55,080 bases of DNA from an uncultured Flavobacteriales bacterium. Lineage in GTDB: Bacteria; Bacteroidota; Bacteroidia; Flavobacteriales; Crocinitomicaceae. Shown here one piece after another: positions 25,116-34,273 of the stretch; position 1 is the stretch's first letter, and each line of letters starts with the position of its first letter. The stretch lies in contig CAMLDR010000005.1 in assembly GCA_946478775.1 (NCBI GenBank), positions 1 to 55,080 on the forward strand, in the 5' to 3' direction. The position numbers and the translations under genes are program-made. The notes under the pieces are model-generated. The model did not search any database. It was not told the origin of the DNA and saw only the letters and a list, made by a program, of their open reading frames with translations.

Positions 25116-28100
25116 ATGTTCAGATTTATACAACTTTTCCTGCTTGCGTTTATCCTTACTATTACTGTAAGTTCTCATGCGCAGAGAGATACCGTTTTTT
25201 GGTTTGCAGCTCCTGATGTTTCTGCCGGAGTTGGACAAATTCCCGTTAAATTGCGTTTTCAATCGTATGATCAGGCGGCAATCATTACCGTTACGCAGCC
25301 TGCCAACGGCGCTTTCATTCCCTTAACGTTAACGATGCCCGCATTTTCAAGCGACAGTATCGATTTGAGTTCAGTGATTGCCCAAATAGAGAGCCCTGCA
25401 GGAAATGTGATTTCAAATAATGGAATTAAGATCAGTTCAACCGGGTTAATCAATACGGTCTTCGAAGTCATTGCTTCCAATAACAAAGAAAGTTTCAGCC
25501 TGAAAGGAGGAAAAGCACTTGGAATAAACTTCTATACACCTTTTCAAAAGTTTTGGAATAATGCCGTAACTACTCCTGCGACCTATTCAGGGATTGAAGT
25601 CGTTGCGACTTTAAATAATACAACGGTTTTAATTACACCAAGAACGGCCATAACCGGCCATGCCACAAATGCAACTTTTTCGGTGGTTTTGAATGCCGGA
25701 CAAACTTACAGTGCCAGGGATGTAGATGTTTCTGCTGTCACAAGCCTGGCAGGTTCCATCGTTTCGGCAAATAAACCCATTGCGGTTACTTTGTTTGATG
25801 GTCAGCTTGTTCAGTCAGCTTGTGCGGATATGATTGGAGATCAATTGGTTCCAACTCCTTCCATCGGGACAGATTATGCCATTTATAAAGGAACATCAAC
25901 CCATGACCGCATTTATGTATTGGCAACTCAGAATGCTTCCAGTATTGAAGTTACCGGAATCAGTACTTCCACTACGCTGATCAATTCTTCGGAAACATTG
26001 GAAATTCCGCTGACAGATCAGCTGGTATCGATTAAATCAAGTAAACCGGTTTATGTGTACCATGTATCCGGATTTGGTTGCGAATTGAGTGCAGCTGTTG
26101 TTCCAAGTTTGAATTGTAAAGGAAATAATAACATGGCCTTTTCACGTTCAAGTTCTGATTCACTGGGAGTTGTTTTGGTAACCAGAACCGGATTTGAAGG
26201 AAACTTTTTATTGAACGGGAGTTCTTCTTTGATTACCGCCGGAATGTTCCAGAATGTTCCCGGAACAGCTGGTCAGTATAAAGCTGCCCGAATTTTCTTC
26301 AGCACTGCAGAAGTTCCGTTAAACAGCCACAACATGATCGTCAACTTAGCGGATATTTTCACCATGGGGACGATTACGGGTGGCGGAACAAATACAGGTG
26401 CTGCTTACACTTACAATACGGATTTCTATGCAACTGCATTTGCACAGGCTGGTTTAGACGATACGGTTTGCGCCAATGTGGATTATACTTTAAGCGGAAT
26501 TGTTGGAGGAGGAGCTGTAACCGGTTCCTGGTCAAGTAACGGATACGGATCGTTCCAGAACGGATTGAATTCGGTTCCCAATGTTTACGTCCCAAGTCCT
26601 TTGGATACTTTGATCAGCCCGATCCGAATTGTCCTTTCGACTACCGGATTCTGCCCGATTGCAAGAGATACTTTATTTTTAGAAATTACACCTGCGCCTT
26701 TGGTAAATGCCAATACCGATCAATCCATTTGTGAAAACAATGCGATTGTTCAGTTGAACGGAATTATTGGAGGAGGAGCCGTTACAGGGGTCTGGACATC
26801 CAACGGATCCGGGACCTTTTTACCGGATGCAAATGCCTTAAATGCAGAATATGTTCCTTCTGCTTCAGATATTACTACCGGAACTGTGCGGTTTGTATTG
26901 ACATCCACGAATGCGATTTCCTGTGCCATGGTTTCAGATACGATGGAGGTGAACTTTACGAATGCAGCAGTTGTTCAGGCAGGCGCTGACACAGTGATCG
27001 TTTGCGCCAATAATGCGAATGTGGCTTTGTCCGGCACAGTAAGCGGACCAACCACAACCGGTAAATGGCTTACAAGCGGAACAGGGATCTTCTCTCCGAA
27101 CAACAGTTCTTTAAACTGCACTTACATTCCAAGCGTGGCTGATACTACTGCAGGTTTTGTGTGGCTTTACCTGGAATCTACTTCGAACGGGAATTGTAAT
27201 CCGGTTCAGGACAGTATCTATGTGTCGATCAATAATGCCCCGAAAGTAGATGCAGGTCCCAATCAATTGAAATGTTCCAACGCATCATCCGTTCAACTGA
27301 ACGGAAGTGTGATCGGCGGACCATTTGGTGGAGCCTGGAGTGGTGGGGCAGGAGCTTTTACTCCGTCCAATACCGCTTTGAATGCGATTTATACACCAAC
27401 TGCAGCAGAAATTTCTAACGGAAGTGTGGTACTGACATTAACATCAACCAATATTGGAACATGTGCGGTAGTTACGGATGGAATACAGATTAATTTCGTA
27501 GCGCCTCCATTTGCAAACTTCAGTGGAACAAATGTGTGTGAAGGTCTTCCTACTGCGTTTACAGACTTTTCACTTCCGGGTTCAGGAACATTAACGAATT
27601 GGGCGTGGAGATTTCAAACAGGTCAAAATTCCGGAAATCAAAATCCGACCTATAACTTCGGTACTCCGGGTTCTTATCCTGTGGAACTGATTGTTACCAA
27701 TTCAAACGGCTGCAGAGACACGGTTTCTATTTCTGTCTCTGTTTTCGATAAACCGGTTGCAGATTTCAATTCAGTTAGTTCATGCCCGAATAACCAGGTT
27801 ACAGTTGCATTCACGGATGCTTCAACCAGTTCTGAAACGATTAATTACTGGTTCTACGATTTTGGTGGACAAGGGTCAGCAGCGCTGGCAGATGTAAATC
27901 AGCAGTTTGCAAGTGGTGGAACTTATACTATAACACATATTGTCTCTACCGTGAACGGTTGTTCGGATACGATCATTGAACCGATTACGATTGATCCGCT
28001 GCCGGATGCAGGATTCTACTACAATTCTGCCGGTGATCCCAATATCGCCGCAGTATTCAATTTCATAGATACATCTGATTATGCAGTAAGTTACTCGTGG

Positions 28101-28538
28101 AATTTTGGAGATGGCTCAACTTCTAATAACGTAAATCCGACGCATACCTACTATGCAAACGGGAACTATTACATTATTCTACAGATTACCAATGCACTGG
28201 GATGTGTTGATAGTGCCATTCGATTCGTTACTGTAGACATTGTTACAGATGAAATTAACACGCTGATCCCGACGATTATTTCTCCAAACGGAGATAGTTC
28301 GAATGATGTCTGGAAGCTGGAATTTTTAGAATTGGCATATCCGAATGTGCACATCGAGATTTACAATGAATGGGGACAAACCGTTTTCACATCGGATGGT
28401 TACGATACTCCATGGGATGGAACTTACAAAGGAGAACCTGTTCCGGATGGGAATTACATGTTTGTGATCCAGTTGAACGCGAATGCCGACCCGGATATAT
28501 ACAAAGGAGTACTAATGGTGTTAAGAAAACGAGATTAA
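25116..28538 (+). CDS. Giant T9SS type B cargo protein: IgGFc-binding-like head, Ig-like repeats, PKD domains
   Basis: A 1140-residue surface protein. Signal MFRFIQLFLLAFILTITVSSHA. Residues ~25-440 resemble the IgGFc-binding N-terminal domain: VFWFAAPDVSAG, NKPIAVTLFDGQL, ADMIGDQLVPTPSIGTDYAI. Then come four ~85-residue Ig-like repeats (pattern V..NG...GG...G.W.s.G.G.F.p....LNA.Y.PsaaDi..G.V.l.L.St). Three PKD domains follow at ~810-1045 (the third with the classic SWNFGDGSTSNNVNPTHTY). A CHU_C/type B sorting domain closes the protein: TIISPNGDSSNDVWKLE, IYNEWGQTVFTSDGYDTPWD, GNYMFVIQL. T9SS type B cargo is surface-attached. It is likely an adhesin (inference). Two bases after its end a PorP/SprF gene starts. 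Confidence 0.92.
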   Translation: MFRFIQLFLLAFILTITVSSHAQRDTVFWFAAPDVSAGVGQIPVKLRFQSYDQAAIITVTQPANGAFIPLTLTMPAFSSDSIDLSSVIAQIESPAGNVISNNGIKISSTGLINTVFEVIASNNKESFSLKGGKALGINFYTPFQKFWNNAVTTPATYSGIEVVATLNNTTVLITPRTAITGHATNATFSVVLNAGQTYSARDVDVSAVTSLAGSIVSANKPIAVTLFDGQLVQSACADMIGDQLVPTPSIGTDYAIYKGTSTHDRIYVLATQNASSIEVTGISTSTTLINSSETLEIPLTDQLVSIKSSKPVYVYHVSGFGCELSAAVVPSLNCKGNNNMAFSRSSSDSLGVVLVTRTGFEGNFLLNGSSSLITAGMFQNVPGTAGQYKAARIFFSTAEVPLNSHNMIVNLADIFTMGTITGGGTNTGAAYTYNTDFYATAFAQAGLDDTVCANVDYTLSGIVGGGAVTGSWSSNGYGSFQNGLNSVPNVYVPSPLDTLISPIRIVLSTTGFCPIARDTLFLEITPAPLVNANTDQSICENNAIVQLNGIIGGGAVTGVWTSNGSGTFLPDANALNAEYVPSASDITTGTVRFVLTSTNAISCAMVSDTMEVNFTNAAVVQAGADTVIVCANNANVALSGTVSGPTTTGKWLTSGTGIFSPNNSSLNCTYIPSVADTTAGFVWLYLESTSNGNCNPVQDSIYVSINNAPKVDAGPNQLKCSNASSVQLNGSVIGGPFGGAWSGGAGAFTPSNTALNAIYTPTAAEISNGSVVLTLTSTNIGTCAVVTDGIQINFVAPPFANFSGTNVCEGLPTAFTDFSLPGSGTLTNWAWRFQTGQNSGNQNPTYNFGTPGSYPVELIVTNSNGCRDTVSISVSVFDKPVADFNSVSSCPNNQVTVAFTDASTSSETINYWFYDFGGQGSAALADVNQQFASGGTYTITHIVSTVNGCSDTIIEPITIDPLPDAGFYYNSAGDPNIAAVFNFIDTSDYAVSYSWNFGDGSTSNNVNPTHTYYANGNYYIILQITNALGCVDSAIRFVTVDIVTDEINTLIPTIISPNGDSSNDVWKLEFLELAYPNVHIEIYNEWGQTVFTSDGYDTPWDGTYKGEPVPDGNYMFVIQLNANADPDIYKGVLMVLRKRD

Positions 28539-28539
28539 G

Positions 28540-29502
28540 ATGAACAGTAAGAATTTAATTACCAGCTTATTTGTTGCTCTGTTCTTTGTTTCATACGGAC
28601 AGCAGCAAAGCTTATTTACAAATGTGCTCGCAAACCCTTTGCATTACTCTCCGGCATATGTCGGAAGTACGAATTACCATGAAGTGAGCTTTTACAATAG
28701 AAATCAATGGGTAGGATTTAAAGATGCTCCACGGAATTTCTATTTGAATTTTCACGGATCATTCAAGAATAAAGCGAAACATGGTTACGGAGTTCAGTTA
28801 TTGACCGAGCAGATGGGGTTGGTTGGAAAAACCGGTGTTTATTTGAATTATGGGTACCAGATCAAAATGACTAAGCAATGGAAAATAGGCTTGGGGATTC
28901 GTCCCGGGTTTGTTCAATACCGTGTTCGGTTATATGATGCTGTCATTGCTGATGAGGGAGATCCGATTTTCACGGTAAACAGTTATTCCGGGAATGCTTT
29001 CGATGTCAATGCAGGGTTTAGATTATACAGCGATAAATTTGAGTTTAGCGGAACAATTGATCACATGGTCAAGGGAAAGAGTTTCAATTCATACAATCAG
29101 AATTTACAGTTCCATTATACTTTAATGAGTTCTTACAAATTCCTGTTTAAAAAGAACTGGGAATTGAGACCTGCTGTTTTATTCAGGTATACGAAACCCG
29201 TTCCTGCTCAATTGTCTGTTTTGGCCCAGTTGTCTTATAAAGATAAATTCTTTGGAGGATTGAATTTCAGGACCAGCGACGCAATGGGAATTTTTCTGGG
29301 AGTTCGTTTGAAAAACCGCCTGGCAATTACTTATGGCTACGATTACAGTTACACAAAAATCAGAAAGTACAGTGCGGGTTCACATGAGATCGGGATCTCG
29401 TTTGTAATTACGAAAAACAGACCTTCTTTAGAGGAGGAAGATGATAAATTGAATAATAGTATTCTGGAAGATATCCAAAAGGAAATCGATAAGAACAAAT
29501 AG
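28540..29502 (+). CDS. PorP/SprF-family outer-membrane protein (first)
   Basis: A 320-residue beta-rich outer-membrane protein with signal MNSKNLITSLFVALFFVSYG (then QQQ). It has the family's N-terminal block SLFTNVLANPLHYSPAYVGS, then HEVSFYNRNQWVGFKDAPRN and many short amphipathic strands (GYGVQLLTEQMG, WKIGLGIRPGFVQYRV). SprF in Flavobacterium is required specifically for export of the giant adhesin SprB, and PorP is a component of the P. gingivalis T9SS. Starting one base after the stop of the upstream cargo gene, it is probably the dedicated partner of that protein. Confidence 0.93.
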   Translation: MNSKNLITSLFVALFFVSYGQQQSLFTNVLANPLHYSPAYVGSTNYHEVSFYNRNQWVGFKDAPRNFYLNFHGSFKNKAKHGYGVQLLTEQMGLVGKTGVYLNYGYQIKMTKQWKIGLGIRPGFVQYRVRLYDAVIADEGDPIFTVNSYSGNAFDVNAGFRLYSDKFEFSGTIDHMVKGKSFNSYNQNLQFHYTLMSSYKFLFKKNWELRPAVLFRYTKPVPAQLSVLAQLSYKDKFFGGLNFRTSDAMGIFLGVRLKNRLAITYGYDYSYTKIRKYSAGSHEIGISFVITKNRPSLEEEDDKLNNSILEDIQKEIDKNK

Positions 29503-29506
29503 TAGG

Positions 29507-32500
29507 ATGAATTTAGAGCTTATGAAATTACGTCGGATTATACCGCTGCTAGCTTTGATTTTTACGATCGGATCATTCGAAAGTAAAGGTCAGATTGACT
29601 CGGTTTTTTGGTTTGCGGCACCTTGGGTATCGCCTAGCCACGCTGGGAACACACCCATTGCATTGCGCATTTCAACATTCAACTCGCCCACAACGGTTCG
29701 GGTTTACCAGCCCGCTGGAACCTACGATTCTACGTTTGTAGTTCCGGCAAATTCACTGAATTCCCATTTTTTGACTTCCATTGTAAATACCCTGGAATCA
29801 AAACCTGCGGATAACGTATTGAATTACGGGATTAAAATCGAGGCTGATACACTGATTACGGTGGTCTATGAAGCGGTTACGGTAGTTAATAATCCGGAAA
29901 CTTACTCCTTGAAAGGACAAAATGCAATCGGGACTGAGTTTGTCTGTCCGTTCCAGAATACCTGGGCGAATGGAAGCTATGCTCCGATCCAGCCAAAATC
30001 CATGATCTGTATTGTCGCTACGGAAGACAACACAACCGTTTGGATCACTCCAAAAGCTACTGTAGTTGGCCATCCTGCTGGAATTACTTATTCGGTCATG
30101 CTAAACAGGGGACAAACCTATACTGTTGAGAACGTTTCCCAGGCCACCAATACTCCCGGAAATAACCTCGGAGGTACCATCGTGGTTTCAGACAAACCGA
30201 TTGCGGTAACTGTTTCGGATGATTCGGTAACCAATTCAGGCGGTGGCTGCCGGGATTTGATGGGAGACCAGATCGTTCCGGTAGATGTTGTAGGTACAAA
30301 TTACATTGTCAATAGAGGTAATATGTTCGCAAATTCCCAGGAAGGAATCTTCATTGTTGCCACTCAAAACTTTACATCCGTAAGTGTCACAACGAATCTA
30401 GGAACATTCTCTCAATTATTGAATCAGGGAGATACCTGGAAGTATGTACTGACCGCCACGGAAACACTGGCATATGTGGATGCGGATAAAAACGTGTACG
30501 TCTTACAGGCAAGCGGATTCGGATGCGAGGTTGGAGAAGCTTTATTGCCTCCGATCAACTGTGCCGGATCAAGCCAGGTGAGTTTTACCCGAACAAATTC
30601 AGAGACATTTATTCTGAACCTACTATGTCCTACATCGGCAATTAATGACTTTACACTGAACGGCAGTACAACGCTTGTTCCGGGTACGGCCTTTAATCCT
30701 GTTCCGGGAACAGGAGGTTTTTGGAGTGGTGCCCAGATTACATTCAGTACGGCAAATATTCCGGTTGGATCATCCAATTTAATTACAAACTCCAGTGAAT
30801 TTTTCGGAATGGGAGTAATCAATGGGGGTGCTGGTTCCGGATGTTATTACCATTATATGTCGGCATTTAACCGAAAGGTGTATACGAAAGCCGGAAACGA
30901 CACTACGCTTTGTAACGGAGATCCTTCGGTATTGTTGAACGGATCTGTAGAAGGTGGTTCAACAACAGGAGAATGGACCGTAATCAACGGAGCAGGTTCT
31001 TTTGCAAATGCAGCAGACCTTTCTACTTCTTATGTTCCTTCTACTTCCGATTATACGCAGGGAACGTTGACTTTTGTACTTTCTTCCACAGGAAACTGTG
31101 ATCCTGTAAGAGATACGATGGTCGTAACATTTATCCAATCGCCCGAAGCAAATGCTGGAACGGATGATTCTTACTGTAAAAACAATGTAAGCGATATTCC
31201 TATTAGTGGTGCATTTAACTTTTCGGCTGCTGCAACATGGAGTGGCGGAAACGGAGGTGCTTTTGGAAATATCGGTTCGCCATCTACCACATATACTCCT
31301 TCACCGGCTGATTTGACTGCTGACAGTGTGGTGCTTTTTTATACCACAACGGGAAGTTTCTTCTCCTGCGCGGATAAACAGGATACGGTAGTGATTTACT
31401 TTACGGATGCACCGGTTATTGATGCCGGAGGTGATCAGCTGGTTTGTTCAAATACAACAAATGTTGCCGTAAATGGAATAATAACAGGGATTACTACAAC
31501 AGGAACCTGGTCTGCTGACGGAACCGGTGGTTTTTCACCTTCCCAGACAAACTTAAATACAAACTACGTATTGTCAACTGCGGATATCTTCGGTGGGTTG
31601 GTAACACTTTACCTGGAGTCGACCAATAACGGAAACTGCCTGGCAGTAAGGGATAGTCTTCAGATTCAGATCATTGATTTCCCGGTGGTAACGATCACTT
31701 CCATGGACTCTCTTTGTTCCAGTAACGCAACCTTAAATTTAACAGGAACGGTAACTTCCGGATTTGCTACACAATGGACAACTTCCGGTTTCGGGACGAT
31801 TTCAGATCCTTCCAGCCTGAATACTTTTTACACCATTTCTCCGGTAGATATTTCCAACGGATTCATTGATGTGATATTATCTACAACCGGTATTTGCCCG
31901 ATTGCGAATGATTCTTTGAGAGTTACTTTTGTTTCTCCGCCGCAAGTGAACGCCGGAACAGATCAGACCTATTGTCAGAACCAGATGGTTCAGCTGAACG
32001 GAACTATTATTGGGGCGGATACAACCGGGACCTGGTCAACACTGGGAACAGGAACCTTTGTTCCCGGACCTGGCTTTTTGGATGGAATGTATGCTCCTTC
32101 TGTAGGAGATGTTTCAGGTGGACCGATCAGCTTGATCCTGAGTTCAACATCTAATTTTGGATGTCCGCCAGACAGAGATACGTTAGTCATTACATTCAAC
32201 CGGATCCCGACAGCTGATTTCACATTTACAAATGTTTGTCAGGCCAGTAACATGAACTTTACCGATGCATCCGTTGCCAATACCGGAACACTTGCTTCCT
32301 GGTCCTGGTCTTTTGGAGACAATACAAGTTCCATAGCACAGAATCCGCAGCATGCTTATGCCAGTCAGGGGAATTTCAATGTGCAGATGATCGTTACATC
32401 CAGCAATGGTTGTGTGGATACGGTGATCAAACCGGTGACCGTTTATCCGTTGCCGCTGCCTTCATTCAATGCTTCGATAGCTTGTGAATCTTATCCTACG

Positions 32501-33208
32501 AATTTCACGAATACCTCATTTATTCCAAGCGGAACGATCAGTAGCTATTCTTATGATTTCAATGGAATTGGCTCCAGTACGCAGGCTGACCCTTCATTTG
32601 TATTCCCGTCAAGCGGGATTTACAATGTGAGCCTGACAGCTGTGTCGAACTTTGGTTGTACGAATACGGTGATTCAGCAGATTGATGTGCATGCTATTCC
32701 AACTGCTTCCTTCACAGCAACACCGAATCCGGCATTGGTGAACCAGGAAATTACCTTCACGGATGTAACACCTGGGAACATTATTTCCTGGCAGTGGGAT
32801 TTCGGAGACGGAGAAGGGGATAACACAGAGATTACGACCCACAGCTACGATGGCGGTGGTGTTTACCTGGTAACCCTTACCATTTCAGACAACATCGGTT
32901 GTATCGATACGATTTCAAAACAAATTTCGATTGCCTTGCTACCGGTTCTTCCTAGTGGATTTACACCCAATGGTGACGGAGAAAATGATGTATTCATCAT
33001 TCGCGGCGGTCCGTTCAGAAATGTAGATTTTAAAGTATATAATAACTGGGGACAAGTGGTTTTCGAATCAACTGACTCCGAAGTGGGATGGGATGGAACA
33101 TACAAAGGAGAACCAGTTCCTTTGGGCGTTTACACCTGGACTTTTGTGATTGATATGGGAAGTGATTTTGTTGTCAGAGAATCTGGTGACGTAACTTTAA
33201 TTCGATAA
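29507..33208 (+). CDS. Giant T9SS type B cargo protein, paralogue of the upstream one
   Basis: A 1233-residue surface protein. The signal follows a few extra N-terminal residues (MKLRRIIPLLALIFTIGSFE from Met6). Architecture repeats that of the first: IgGFc-binding-like head (SVFWFAAPWVSPSHAG, DKPIAVTVSDDS, DLMGDQIVPVDVVGTNYIV), five Ig-like repeats, three PKD domains (SWSWSFGDNTSS; SSYSYDFNGIGS; SWQWDFGDGEGDNTE) and a type B sorting domain (PSGFTPNGDGENDVFII, VYNNWGQVVFESTD, VGWDGTYKGEPVPLGVY). It has one more Ig-like repeat than its partner. The sorting tails are similar (WDGTYKGEPVP in both). Gap of four bases from the preceding PorP/SprF gene. Confidence 0.92.
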   Translation: MNLELMKLRRIIPLLALIFTIGSFESKGQIDSVFWFAAPWVSPSHAGNTPIALRISTFNSPTTVRVYQPAGTYDSTFVVPANSLNSHFLTSIVNTLESKPADNVLNYGIKIEADTLITVVYEAVTVVNNPETYSLKGQNAIGTEFVCPFQNTWANGSYAPIQPKSMICIVATEDNTTVWITPKATVVGHPAGITYSVMLNRGQTYTVENVSQATNTPGNNLGGTIVVSDKPIAVTVSDDSVTNSGGGCRDLMGDQIVPVDVVGTNYIVNRGNMFANSQEGIFIVATQNFTSVSVTTNLGTFSQLLNQGDTWKYVLTATETLAYVDADKNVYVLQASGFGCEVGEALLPPINCAGSSQVSFTRTNSETFILNLLCPTSAINDFTLNGSTTLVPGTAFNPVPGTGGFWSGAQITFSTANIPVGSSNLITNSSEFFGMGVINGGAGSGCYYHYMSAFNRKVYTKAGNDTTLCNGDPSVLLNGSVEGGSTTGEWTVINGAGSFANAADLSTSYVPSTSDYTQGTLTFVLSSTGNCDPVRDTMVVTFIQSPEANAGTDDSYCKNNVSDIPISGAFNFSAAATWSGGNGGAFGNIGSPSTTYTPSPADLTADSVVLFYTTTGSFFSCADKQDTVVIYFTDAPVIDAGGDQLVCSNTTNVAVNGIITGITTTGTWSADGTGGFSPSQTNLNTNYVLSTADIFGGLVTLYLESTNNGNCLAVRDSLQIQIIDFPVVTITSMDSLCSSNATLNLTGTVTSGFATQWTTSGFGTISDPSSLNTFYTISPVDISNGFIDVILSTTGICPIANDSLRVTFVSPPQVNAGTDQTYCQNQMVQLNGTIIGADTTGTWSTLGTGTFVPGPGFLDGMYAPSVGDVSGGPISLILSSTSNFGCPPDRDTLVITFNRIPTADFTFTNVCQASNMNFTDASVANTGTLASWSWSFGDNTSSIAQNPQHAYASQGNFNVQMIVTSSNGCVDTVIKPVTVYPLPLPSFNASIACESYPTNFTNTSFIPSGTISSYSYDFNGIGSSTQADPSFVFPSSGIYNVSLTAVSNFGCTNTVIQQIDVHAIPTASFTATPNPALVNQEITFTDVTPGNIISWQWDFGDGEGDNTEITTHSYDGGGVYLVTLTISDNIGCIDTISKQISIALLPVLPSGFTPNGDGENDVFIIRGGPFRNVDFKVYNNWGQVVFESTDSEVGWDGTYKGEPVPLGVYTWTFVIDMGSDFVVRESGDVTLIR

Positions 33209-33211
33209 TCC

Positions 33212-34258
33212 ATGAGAAAAAGCGAAGCTTTTGAAGACAATGTCACGACAAGCGTCAATGCGAAAATGACATGGAAACTAAGAATATGTTTTTTTGCCAT
33301 TTTCTTGACTGGATTGTCTTACGGACAGGATGCGCATTTATCGATGTATGATGCTGCACCATTATTTTTGAACCCTGCATTGACGGGAGTTGTTGAAGGT
33401 GATTTCAGGGTCCACGGTCAATACCGTACCCAATGGAAATCGGTGAACTACAAACCATATACCTCTGCGCTGATCAGTTTTGATATGCCGATAAAGAAAT
33501 GGGGGTTTGGTGTTCAGATCAACAATTTCAGAGCAGGAGCAGGAAATTTCAATGTGCTGCAGGGATTACTTTCAGCAGCCTATTATGTTCCTTTGAACAA
33601 GAATAAAACACATATCCTGAACTTCGGTTTACAAGGTGGTGTCACACAAAAATCACTGGAATACCAGCTTTTGTCATTCAACAACCAATATACGCTGAAC
33701 AATGGCGGTGAATTCGATCAAACGCTGGTGACCGGGGAAAATTTCGGTGCGCAATCCAAATTCATCCCCATGCTGAATGCGAGTGCTTTATATTATTATT
33801 CCAAATCGCAGGCGCGTTTGAACCCCTTTATTGGGATTTCCGTATTTAATCTTACCCAGCCGAATGAATCCTTCTTCGGGAGGGAAAGCAAGCTCCCTCT
33901 TCGTGTTTACACGCATTTGGGAACTCGTATCAATATTACAGAACTCTTCTATGTGATTCCGAAAGTATTGATCATGCAGCAAAAGAAATTTCACGAACAG
34001 ACCTATGCCCTGGAAGCAGGTTATTTCCTGAAAGGAAGCGGAGCCTATGTGCTTGGAGGAGTGATCTTACGTGCTAAAGATGCCATGATCGCTACTCTGG
34101 GAGTGAAGAAGGATGCATATACCGTTAAGCTGGCATACGATTTCAATGTATCGTCACTGACATCCACATCCAAAAGCAGGGGAGGATTTGAACTATCCTT
34201 TACTTATGTGCACAAAAAGAAAAAACCAACCGATTATAAAGTCTGTCCACGACTATAA
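33212..34258 (+). CDS. PorP/SprF-family outer-membrane protein (second)
   Basis: 348 residues if begun at the ATG at 33212, three bases after the previous stop. A start at 33266 (MTWKLRICFFAIFLTGLSYG) gives a cleaner signal peptide and may be the real one. The family block LSMYDAAPLFLNPALTGVVEG and HGQYRTQWKSVNYKPYTSAL is very clear, followed by the ~14-strand porin-like body. It pairs with the second giant cargo protein as the first PorP/SprF does with the first. The C-terminus has a basic tail (KKKKPTDYKVCPRL). Confidence 0.93.
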   Translation: MRKSEAFEDNVTTSVNAKMTWKLRICFFAIFLTGLSYGQDAHLSMYDAAPLFLNPALTGVVEGDFRVHGQYRTQWKSVNYKPYTSALISFDMPIKKWGFGVQINNFRAGAGNFNVLQGLLSAAYYVPLNKNKTHILNFGLQGGVTQKSLEYQLLSFNNQYTLNNGGEFDQTLVTGENFGAQSKFIPMLNASALYYYSKSQARLNPFIGISVFNLTQPNESFFGRESKLPLRVYTHLGTRINITELFYVIPKVLIMQQKKFHEQTYALEAGYFLKGSGAYVLGGVILRAKDAMIATLGVKKDAYTVKLAYDFNVSSLTSTSKSRGGFELSFTYVHKKKKPTDYKVCPRL

Positions 34259-34273
34259 ATACGCATTCTCAAT

